This document shows positions 1 to 4,878 of a DNA stretch of 6,275 nt, in pieces. Below the pieces are notes generated by a model. The model worked only from the letters and a program-made list of their open reading frames with translations. It ran no database searches and was not told the DNA's origin. Origin of the DNA: JBGTLW01 sp964614575 (GTDB lineage Bacteria > Planctomycetota > Phycisphaerae > Phycisphaerales > Phycisphaeraceae); NCBI GenBank assembly GCA_964614575.1, contig CAZTLX010000231.1, forward strand, positions 1-6,275, given 5' to 3'. Position 1 is the stretch's first letter. Each line of letters opens with the position of its first letter. The position numbers and the translations under genes were made by a program.

Positions 1-13
1 CAGGTTCATGGCG

Positions 14-104
14 ATGATGAATGACGAATGGTGAAATCCGAATGACGAATGTGTGTAAAGCCGCAAGTCTCGTCATTCGGGCTTCGTCATTGGTCATTCC
101 CCGT
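14..104. repeat. Heptamer-repeat hairpin 1 (ATGACGA/TCGTCAT type)
   Basis: Two arms of five 7-bp units each: 14-48 on the left (consensus ATGACGA) and 70-104 on the right (consensus TCGTCAT), separated by a 21-nt loop (49-69). Pairing 14 with 104 and moving inward gives 27 of 35 Watson-Crick pairs. The innermost unit is perfect and the outermost is the most degraded. The one strongly divergent unit (AATCCGA left, AGCCCGA in the complement of the right arm) is fourth in both arms, so the order of variants matches. Plus-strand RNA would gain four G-U pairs and minus-strand RNA two. The right arm ends on the base next to the rpiB stop codon, so it would lie at the 3' end of the rpiB transcript. 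A terminator or mRNA-stabilising role is inferred; there is no U-tract. Confidence 0.8.
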
Positions 105-554
105 TCAATGCTCGGCTTCGATCGCGTTGACCTTGGCCAGCCGGCGGTGGTGGCGTTCCTCGGCACTGAAGTTCGCGCTGACGAACGCGCGGACCAGGTC
201 CTCGGCCAGTTGCGGGCCGATGATTCGGCTGCCCAGGCACAGCACGTTCATGTTGTCGTGCTCGACGCCCTGATGCGCGGAGTACACGTCGTGGCAGACC
301 GAGGCGCGGACGCCCTTGAACTTGTTGGCGGCGATGCAGGCCCCCACCCCCGAGCCGCACAGCAGCACGCCGCGCGCCGCCTGATCGTGGATCAGCGCAT
401 CGCCGACGTAGCGGGCGAAGTCGGGGTAGTCGTCGGTCGGGTCGTAGTCGTGGGCCCCCAGGTCCAGCACCTCGTGGCCCATCGATTGCACGACTTCGAT
501 GATCCGGTTCTTGAGCGGGAACCCGCCGTGGTCACATGCGATGGCAACTTTCAT
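105..554 (-). CDS. rpiB: Ribose-5-phosphate isomerase B
   Basis: This cytosolic enzyme interconverts ribose 5-phosphate and ribulose 5-phosphate in the non-oxidative pentose phosphate pathway; some family members act on allose or galactose phosphates. The 149-residue product has the length of Escherichia coli RpiB. Visible motifs are the N-terminal ACDHGG (residues 6-11), the catalytic-cysteine loop LCGSGVG with Cys66, the AANK segment (75-78), His99 in EHDN, and a basic C-terminus (HHRR, 135-138) that would bind phosphate. The ATG at 552-554 is preceded by GGAG (minus strand, 566-563) with an 8-nt spacer, the clearest ribosome-binding site in the window. It is the last minus-strand gene seen, 62 bp after the phosphatase. 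The reading frame stays open far upstream through the phosphatase gene, but that is a shadow frame. RpiB itself is a confident call; its substrate is assumed from the family. Confidence 0.96.
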   Translation of the reverse strand: MKVAIACDHGGFPLKNRIIEVVQSMGHEVLDLGAHDYDPTDDYPDFARYVGDALIHDQAARGVLLCGSGVGACIAANKFKGVRASVCHDVYSAHQGVEHDNMNVLCLGSRIIGPQLAEDLVRAFVSANFSAEERHHRRLAKVNAIEAEH

Positions 555-579
555 TCGCGACACTCCGTGTGAGGATCGC

Positions 580-609
580 ATTATGCCGGACGCGGGGCGT
601 GGCGTCGAA
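580..609 (-). promoter_or_regulatory. Possible rpiB promoter in the PP2C-rpiB gap
   Basis: On the minus strand CATAAT (585-580) lies 25 nt before the rpiB ATG and upstream of its GGAG site. A poor -35 candidate, TTCGAC (609-604), lies 18 bp further up. Only the -10 hexamer is good, so rpiB may equally be read from the upstream genes. Confidence 0.22.
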
Positions 610-613
610 TACC

Positions 614-624
614 CCGCTAAGCGG
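614..624. repeat. Small palindrome overlapping the PP2C stop codon
   Basis: CCGCTAAGCGG is a perfect 5-bp inverted repeat around one central base, and it contains the phosphatase stop codon (TAG on the minus strand, 619-617). As RNA it could form a 4-bp CCGC/GCGG stem with a UUA loop. It is too short to be a convincing terminator alone, but it places a fold at yet another gene end in this window. Confidence 0.4.
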
Positions 625-1984
625 TGGAGGAGGGGCCGGGGTCCCGCAGGAACCGCGGGAGGAACTCGAGCAGGCCGGCGAGGGTGAGCACCGACTGGCG
701 CATGTGGTTGATGAGGATGTCCAGCGTCTTCTCCGACGTGTCGATCGCGTCGCGCTGGCACGTCGTGAAGTACCGCAGCTCGACCCGTCGCCAGTCGCGC
801 CAGAGGGTTTTGAAGATCAGCCCGGTCTCCTCGGCGCTGAGCACCGGCGACAGCCGCACCCGCCCCGCGGTGATCTCGTCCAGCGGCCCTTCCAGCGCCT
901 TGATGTTGTGCTGGTAGCCGATGCGCCAGGGGTTGTCGGGGTTGGTGCAGAGCTGGTGGAAGATGTGCGAGGGGTTTTTGGTGGTGGGGTGGTGTTCGAG
1001 GAAGGCGCGGTAGAGGTCGGTGCCGACGCGGCGTTTGACCGCGGCCAGGGCGGAGAGCGTCGAGGGCTGGGCCGCGTCCTTCGCGCCGGCGATCAGCCAG
1101 TCCATGTCCTTCTGCAGCGCGAGCAACGCCTCGTGGACCTTCCGGGCGACGCCGGTGGGCGTGGCGGCTTTGGGGCGCTTGGGTTGCTTGAGTTGCTCGG
1201 CCGACATCTGCCGCGTGCCCAGGTAATCGAGGATGGTCAGGGTGATGTTGTCCGGCCCGCCGTGGTCGTTCGCCGCCTTGACCAGCTTTGCGCATGCGAC
1301 GGTGGGGTTCTTCTCGCGGTGGAGCACCTCGTGGATCAGTTCGCTGGGTGCCGCGTCGGTCAGCCCGTCGGTACACAGCAGCAGGCGGTCGCCGACCTCG
1401 AGGTTGAGGTAGGCGATGTGCGGGTCCACGTCGCCGATGCGGCCGATGAACTGCATGAGCAGGCGTCGTTCGCCGCCGTCGAGCAGGTCGCCTTCTTCCT
1501 GCTCGATGAGGCGTTGCTGGCCCTTGGTCTGGTCGCGGGTGAGCTGGCGCAGGCGTCGGCCGCGCTTGAGGTAGATGCGGGCGTCGCCGGCGTGCAGCAG
1601 GTAGGCCGTCGAACCATCGATCAACGCCCCGGCCAGGGTCGCGCCCATGTCGCACAAGGCGGGGAACGGCCGGGCGGTGTGAAAGAGCGCGCGGTTCAGC
1701 GCCCGCAACGCCAGCAGCAACGCGCCCATCACCGGCTCGGGCTCACTGGATTCCAGCAAGCGCAGTTGCCGGCGGATGACGTGCGGCAGGCTGTGCGCGA
1801 TCAGGTGCGACGCCGCCTCGCCCGACGGCATCCCGCCGATGCCGTCGCACACGACATACAACCCCAGATGCGGATCAGAGGCGGCGGCGTCCTCGTTGGC
1901 CAGCCGCTTCATCCCCGGGTCGGAGAGCGAGGCGTAGTTCAGGTGGGCCAGGGTGGGCATGGTGCGGGTCGCGCGGCGCATCAT
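617..1984 (-). CDS. PP2C-type serine/threonine phosphatase with an extra C-terminal domain
   Basis: The 455-residue protein begins with a PP2C/PPM (Stp1-like) domain, roughly residues 14-256. It shows the metal-binding motifs in order: NED (30-32), CDGIGGMPSGEAAS (46-59), MGATLAG (113-119), HAGDARIY (131-138), CTDGLTD with Asp206 (204-210) and GGPDNITL with Asp245 (242-249). All the acidic ligands of the bimetallic (Mn/Mg) centre are present, so it should be active. It would remove phosphate from Ser/Thr in the cytoplasm. Stand-alone bacterial PP2C domains are about 240-260 residues. The remaining ~195 residues (about 260-455) match no family I recognise: a Lys/Pro/Ala-rich linker (266-277), then mostly helix-prone sequence rich in Leu, Trp and Arg, with no obvious membrane segment. 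The tandem ATGs at 1984/1981 or the ATG at 1960 could be the start; none has a good Shine-Dalgarno site. No kinase or FHA partner is in the window. Confidence 0.93.
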   Translation of the reverse strand: MMRRATRTMPTLAHLNYASLSDPGMKRLANEDAAASDPHLGLYVVCDGIGGMPSGEAASHLIAHSLPHVIRRQLRLLESSEPEPVMGALLLALRALNRALFHTARPFPALCDMGATLAGALIDGSTAYLLHAGDARIYLKRGRRLRQLTRDQTKGQQRLIEQEEGDLLDGGERRLLMQFIGRIGDVDPHIAYLNLEVGDRLLLCTDGLTDAAPSELIHEVLHREKNPTVACAKLVKAANDHGGPDNITLTILDYLGTRQMSAEQLKQPKRPKAATPTGVARKVHEALLALQKDMDWLIAGAKDAAQPSTLSALAAVKRRVGTDLYRAFLEHHPTTKNPSHIFHQLCTNPDNPWRIGYQHNIKALEGPLDEITAGRVRLSPVLSAEETGLIFKTLWRDWRRVELRYFTTCQRDAIDTSEKTLDILINHMRQSVLTLAGLLEFLPRFLRDPGPSSTA

Positions 1985-2018
1985 CGCGCTTCAACGCATC
2001 GTAATACTAAGCCGTTTC

Positions 2019-2078
2019 AGCCGCGGCGTCCCCACCGCGCGAACGGGGCGTGGCACGCGCGGCGGGGACGCCGCGGCT
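2019..2078. repeat. GC-rich 23-bp-arm hairpin between DUF2007-like gene and PP2C
   Basis: AGCCGCGGCGTCCCC (2019-2033) is exactly complementary to 2064-2078. After one mismatch (2034/2063), CCGCGCG (2035-2041) pairs with 2056-2062. The loop is 14 nt (2042-2055). In minus-strand RNA the mismatch is a U-G pair, so the transcript of the upstream gene folds into an uninterrupted 23-bp stem. The structure starts one base after that gene's stop codon (2082-2080) and ends 34 bp before the PP2C ATG. It could terminate transcription, attenuate read-through into PP2C, or protect the 3' end. There is no U-tract. A palindrome this long and clean suggests a dispersed REP-like element, which would need copies elsewhere in the genome. 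Confidence 0.85.
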
Positions 2079-2079
2079 A

Positions 2080-2586
2080 TCAAGGTGCGTTATTCTCACC
2101 CCGCTCGCCCTGACAACTCCAGCACACCTCGAAGTGCCCCGGATTCTCCTCGCCGCATACGGGACAATCCCAATCCGTCGCGACGTGAACCGTGGGCTCC
2201 GGCGGCGGGGGCAGCTCCTCATCGAGCTTCACCCGCCGCAGCAGGTCGATCGCCTCGAAGTATCGCGACCGGGGCACCGCGATCGGCGCGCCGACCCGGT
2301 CGCGGTCGTGCGACATGCCCGGCATGATGTTGAACGTCGGCCCGTGCAACTCCACGAACGGGATGCCGTACGCCCCGAACAGCTCCGCGATGTCGGCGGT
2401 CAGCTTCACCGGCTCGCCGTCGGCCCACAGCGCGGGCATCGCGCCTTCGGGGATGTAGCTTTCCAGGTCCACCGCCCGCCCGCACTCCGGGCACGCCAGC
2501 CGTGTCAGGTTTGCCAGCGGATACCCGCAGCCCTTGCAAGAGAGCCCGAAGTCCGCGAGCGGCAGTTGTTCAGGGTCGAAGGGCAT
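2080..2586 (-). CDS. DUF2007-like protein between two zinc ribbons
   Basis: A 168-residue soluble protein with a four-cysteine zinc ribbon at each end: C17-x2-C20 with C32-x2-C35, and C141-x2-C144 with C155-x2-C158. The middle (about 55-118) has the pattern of the DUF2007 'putative signal transducing protein' fold: a helix followed by AYGIPFVEL (72-80), then PIAVPRSRYFEAIDLL (101-116). This resembles the small alpha-beta domain that ends with a V-P-x-x-x-x-x-E-A-x-x-L-L signature. An acidic, proline-rich linker (122-131) leads to the second ribbon. Its function is unknown; zinc binding and a protein-protein or adaptor role are inferred. The ATG at 2586 has a pyrimidine-rich, Shine-Dalgarno-free upstream sequence, and a heptamer hairpin arm begins 8 bases away. 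It lies downstream of the Gfo/Idh gene and upstream of PP2C, so co-transcription is plausible. Confidence 0.82.
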   Translation of the reverse strand: MPFDPEQLPLADFGLSCKGCGYPLANLTRLACPECGRAVDLESYIPEGAMPALWADGEPVKLTADIAELFGAYGIPFVELHGPTFNIMPGMSHDRDRVGAPIAVPRSRYFEAIDLLRRVKLDEELPPPPEPTVHVATDWDCPVCGEENPGHFEVCWSCQGERGENNAP

Positions 2587-2593
2587 GGGGAGA

Positions 2594-2698
2594 GAGTTGG
2601 TAGTTCGTAGTTGGTAGTTCGTAGCGAAAACGCAGACAATATATACGCAAGCGTCAGCTCAAAAAATCTACGAACTACGAACTACGAACTATGATCTC
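2594..2698. repeat. Heptamer-repeat hairpin 2 (TAGTTCG/CGAACTA type)
   Basis: The left arm 2594-2624 consists of four 7-bp units (GAGTTGG, then TAGTTCG with one TAGTTGG variant) plus TAG. The right arm 2668-2698 is CTA, three exact CGAACTA units and a degraded unit. Pairing 2594 with 2698 gives 27 of 31 Watson-Crick pairs. The inner 24 bp (2601-2624 with 2668-2691) have one mismatch. The loop of 43 nt (2625-2667) is AT-rich for this genome. The structure fills nearly the whole space between two minus-strand genes: its right end overlaps the first two bases of the Gfo/Idh stop codon (2699-2697), and its left end is 8 bases from the DUF2007-like start codon. Confidence 0.85.
2635..2667 (-). promoter_or_regulatory. 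AT-rich promoter-like loop of hairpin 2
   Basis: Read on the minus strand, the loop contains a run of six T near 2666-2661 and, 17 bp further on, TATATT, which resembles a -10 box. This would drive the DUF2007-like gene starting at 2586. The -35 match is weak (TTTTTT or TTTTGA with altered spacing). The same loop holds the 10-bp palindrome ACGCAAGCGT (2645-2654). Supported only by base composition and the -10-like hexamer. Confidence 0.25.
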
Positions 2699-3707
2699 AA
2701 AACCCCAACCCCAACCGCCCGCGCAGCGCATCAAGCAGCCGCATATTGCCCAGCGTGTCGGCGGGGGAGACGCTCGCCGGGGTGCCGTCCTGCACCGCCG
2801 CGGCAAAGTCGTCGGCTTCGAGGCCGAAGAGCGGCACCTCCGTATCGACCGTCAAGGTCTGCCGGCCGGGCTTGCGTCCGCCGCCGTCCTGCTTGGGCGG
2901 GGTCTGCCCGTCGATGATCCACTGCGCATCTTTTTCCGGGGGCTTCCAGGGGATGGGGACTTCGATCCAGCCCTCCTCGCCGCTGATGTGCGCCGCATTG
3001 TTGGCTTGGAGGTTCATGCCGCAGGCGAAGCTCGCGGTGATGCCGTGGGGGAACGTGAGGGTGCCCGCGGCAAACTGATCGACGCCGCTTTCGTGCATCG
3101 TGCCGCTGACGTGCATCGCCTCGGGCTCGGCCCCGGCGATCAGGCGCGACAGGCTCAGGCAGTAGCAGCCGATGTCCATCAGCGCGCCGCCGGCAAGGTC
3201 GGTGCTGAAGCGCACGTTGCCCTCGGTCTTGCGGGCGTGATAACAGAAGCTGGTGCGGATGAGTTTGACCGCCCCGATCTGCCCGGCCCGGATGGCATCC
3301 ACATACGCGTGCGTCAGCGGGTGGCTGCGGTACATGAACGCCTCGACCAGCAGCCGCCCGGCTTTGTCCGCCGCGTCGAACATCTCCTGCGCTTCCGCGG
3401 CGGTCACGCTCATCGGCTTCTCGCAGAGCACGTGCTTGCCCGCGGCGAGCGATTTGAGCGTCCATTCATGGTGCAGCGCATTCGGCAGCGACACGTACAC
3501 CGCCTCGACCGAATCGTCGGCCAGCAGCGCGTCGTAGGAGGCGTGGTGATTGGCGATGCCGTGCTTCTGCGCGAACGCCTCGGCCGAGGCGTCGCTGCGC
3601 GAGCCGACCGCGGCGATCGCGCTGCGCCGCGAGCCAGCGACGCCCGCGGCAAACTGGTTGGCGATGTTCCCGGTGCCGAGGATGCCGAAACGCAGACGGT
3701 CTGTCAT
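2697..3707 (-). CDS. Gfo/Idh/MocA-family NAD(P)-dependent sugar oxidoreductase
   Basis: The 336-residue length is typical of the family. The N-terminal Rossmann fold begins GILGTGNIA (8-16), the nicotinamide-side CEKPM is at 95-99, and the C-terminal alpha/beta domain carries GGALMDIGCYCLSL (173-186) with the family's Asp and Tyr. The stretch FMYRSHP (124-130) followed by a G-x-I-G-x-V segment (142-147) resembles the subgroup with D-xylose 1-dehydrogenase, dihydrodiol dehydrogenase and glucose-fructose oxidoreductase. It likely oxidises a sugar or sugar derivative at a hydroxyl, giving a lactone or keto-sugar; the substrate cannot be read from sequence. The ATG at 3707 places the glycine motif at the usual distance. 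An in-frame upstream TTG at 3749 would overlap the divergent gene and was not chosen. No signal peptide or Tat motif is seen, so it should be cytoplasmic. No Shine-Dalgarno site is evident. Confidence 0.93.
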   Translation of the reverse strand: MTDRLRFGILGTGNIANQFAAGVAGSRRSAIAAVGSRSDASAEAFAQKHGIANHHASYDALLADDSVEAVYVSLPNALHHEWTLKSLAAGKHVLCEKPMSVTAAEAQEMFDAADKAGRLLVEAFMYRSHPLTHAYVDAIRAGQIGAVKLIRTSFCYHARKTEGNVRFSTDLAGGALMDIGCYCLSLSRLIAGAEPEAMHVSGTMHESGVDQFAAGTLTFPHGITASFACGMNLQANNAAHISGEEGWIEVPIPWKPPEKDAQWIIDGQTPPKQDGGGRKPGRQTLTVDTEVPLFGLEADDFAAAVQDGTPASVSPADTLGNMRLLDALRGRLGLGF

Positions 3708-3730
3708 GATGGTTGGTACCCACTTACAAT
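3701..3730 (+). promoter_or_regulatory. Promoter for the SMP-30 gene, predicted leaderless
   Basis: CTGTCA (3701-3706, four of six matches to TTGACA) and TACAAT (3725-3730, five of six to TATAAT) are separated by 18 bp. The ATG at 3737 starts 6 nt after the -10 box, about where transcription should begin, and no Shine-Dalgarno sequence is present, so the mRNA may have no leader. The -35 hexamer overlaps the start codon of the divergent oxidoreductase. Confidence 0.5.
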
Positions 3731-3736
3731 GCGGCG

Positions 3737-4687
3737 ATGCGATTCCCAACGAACTGCCGGCTGATTCTAACCCTTGTCGCGATGCTCGGTGTGAACACCG
3801 CCGCAGAAGACGCCCCGCCGCTGATCCCCGCGGAGGTGAATGTCGAAACCGTCGCCGACGGCTTCAAGTTCACCGAAGGCCCCGCCCTCGCGCCCGACGG
3901 GTCGATCTACTTCACCGACATCCCCAATAATCGCATCCACCGGTTTGATCCCGAGACGGGGGAGACGGCGATTTTCCGCGAGGACAGCGGCGGGGCGAAT
4001 GGGTTGGCGTTCATGGGGGACAAACTCGTCGCCTGCGCGGGGGCCGATCGCAATGTGATGGTTTTTGAACTCGATCGCGAGCAAGCATCGGTCCTGATTT
4101 CCGAAACCCATCCCAAGCAAGCGCCACACAATCGAATTTTGTTCAACAGCCCGAATGACCTGGTGTTCGACCGCAAAGGAAACTGCTACATCACCGACCC
4201 GCGCTACGGCAAGCGCGATGATATGTCCGGACCCGAAGCGGTCTATTACCTGCGCCCACATGACCGCCGCCAATTAGTTTATTTGGTCATCGACAACCTC
4301 GTCCGCCCCAACGGCATCGCGCTGTCGCCCGATGAGAAAACGCTCTACGTCAACGACCACGGCGCAAAAAAAGTCATGGCCTACCCGCTGACCGCCCCCG
4401 GGAAGGTGGGCGAGGGCAAGGTGCTCTACGACACCGCGGAAGTCGGCGGGCCCGATGGCATGTGCGTCGATCACGCGGGGCGGTTGTACGTCGCGATCTT
4501 CGACGGCGGGGGGATCCTGGTGCTCTCACCCGAGGGGCAGCGTCTCGGGTTCATCGCGACCGGGCCGCAGACCACCAACTGCACCTTCGGCGCCGACGGC
4601 CGGACGCTCTACGTCACCGCGGACAAGTCGCTCAAGCGCGTGGTGTTGAACACCGGCACCCCCGAAGAACAACCGGATATCCCGTGA
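3737..4687 (+). CDS. Exported SMP-30/gluconolactonase-like protein
   Basis: A 316-residue member of the SMP-30/gluconolactonase/LRE beta-propeller family, whose metal-dependent members hydrolyse sugar lactones to aldonic acids. The start at 3737 gives a Sec-type signal peptide: Arg at 2 and 8, a hydrophobic core (about 9-18), and likely cleavage after TAA (21-23). A TTG at 3713 in the same frame only adds residues that spoil it. Family motifs occur in order: FTEGPALAPDG with Glu47 (45-55), NGLAF (88-92), FNSPNDLVFD with Asn140 (136-145), RPNGIALSPD (190-199), GGPDGMCVD with Asp240 (237-245) and a final blade around 281-294. Glu47, Asn140 and Asp240 match the expected metal ligands. It diverges from the sugar oxidoreductase by 29 bp, which suggests related substrates, but the signal peptide puts it in the periplasm or outside. 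The middle of the gene (about 4080-4290) is locally less GC-rich. Substrate unknown. Confidence 0.93.
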   Translation: MRFPTNCRLILTLVAMLGVNTAAEDAPPLIPAEVNVETVADGFKFTEGPALAPDGSIYFTDIPNNRIHRFDPETGETAIFREDSGGANGLAFMGDKLVACAGADRNVMVFELDREQASVLISETHPKQAPHNRILFNSPNDLVFDRKGNCYITDPRYGKRDDMSGPEAVYYLRPHDRRQLVYLVIDNLVRPNGIALSPDEKTLYVNDHGAKKVMAYPLTAPGKVGEGKVLYDTAEVGGPDGMCVDHAGRLYVAIFDGGGILVLSPEGQRLGFIATGPQTTNCTFGADGRTLYVTADKSLKRVVLNTGTPEEQPDIP

Positions 4688-4700
4688 TGTTTCGCGGGTG

Positions 4701-4708
4701 GTGATCAC
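4701..4708. repeat. GTGATCAC palindrome beside hairpin 3
   Basis: A perfect 8-bp palindrome 13 bp after the SMP-30 stop codon, immediately before the outermost pair of hairpin 3. No function can be assigned; it may be chance or an edge of the repeat element. Confidence 0.35.
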
Positions 4709-4848
4709 ATCCGAAACCCGAACTTCGGAATCCGAAAAAATGATGAATCGTGAACCTCGAAACGGGTCATCAAGCCTTCCTTCGGTGTTCAGTATTGTTC
4801 AATTTTTTCGGGGTTCGGGGTTCGGATTTCGGGGTTCGGGTTTCGGAT
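4709..4848. repeat. Heptamer-repeat hairpin 3 (ATCCGAA/TTCGGAT type)
   Basis: The outer arms 4709-4736 and 4821-4848 contain four 7-bp units each. Both carry the same variant order: ATCCGAA first, ACCCGAA second, a variable third, ATCCGAA fourth. They give 25 of 28 Watson-Crick pairs, and the other three are G-U in plus-strand RNA. After an 11-nt left-side bulge (4737-4747), a second stem pairs 4748-4762 with 4806-4820: 11 Watson-Crick, 3 G-U in plus-strand RNA and 1 mismatch. The terminal loop is 43 nt (4763-4805) and contains two degenerate TTC-type heptamers at 4781-4794. The right array has six consecutive units from 4807 to 4848, ending in TTC. The hairpin lies 21 nt after the SMP-30 stop codon, between convergent genes, so a 3' end or bidirectional terminator role fits its position. 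Confidence 0.87.
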
Positions 4849-4858
4849 TTCAATACCA

Positions 4859-4875
4859 GGGGCACTTCGTGCCGC
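4859..4875. terminator. Short stem-loop after the DUF1232 stop codon
   Basis: GGCAC (4861-4865) pairs with GTGCC (4869-4873) around the loop TTC, with partial extension on each side. On the minus strand it starts five bases after the DUF1232 stop codon (4881-4879). There is no U-tract, so it is at most a weak or Rho-assisted terminator, or the base of the adjacent heptamer hairpin region. Confidence 0.4.
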
Positions 4876-4878
4876 CCG

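Noticed and set aside
105..1655. A 516-codon minus-strand open frame containing rpiB at its end, as if a large fusion protein
   Set aside because: The part before the rpiB ATG is Arg/Pro-rich shadow translation of the PP2C gene in another frame. rpiB has its own GGAG site and begins with the normal family N-terminus.
2019..2078. Insertion sequence or MITE with terminal inverted repeats
   Set aside because: No transposase or clear target-site duplication is visible, and a single copy in the window cannot show mobility. It is kept only as a palindrome.
536..2113. A 525-codon plus-strand open frame antisense to PP2C
   Set aside because: Low-complexity Val/Gly/Arg/Gln composition typical of the antisense of a GC-rich gene, with no motif; the opposite strand carries an unmistakable PP2C domain.
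3708..3749. Earlier starts: TTG at 3749 (minus) for Gfo/Idh and TTG at 3713 (plus) for SMP-30
   Set aside because: Both would make the divergent genes overlap. They add residues that spoil the Rossmann start spacing or the signal peptide, and better ATGs exist at 3707 and 3737.
2691..3764. A 357-codon plus-strand open frame antisense to the Gfo/Idh gene
   Set aside because: It is a shadow of the oxidoreductase, has no recognisable motif, and would cross the start of the SMP-30 gene.
4709..4848. CRISPR array or telomere-like repeat
   Set aside because: The units are 7 bp without spacers, are arranged as inverted arms, and no cas gene is nearby. The resemblance of TTCGGGT-type units to telomeric heptamers is superficial at a short internal site.
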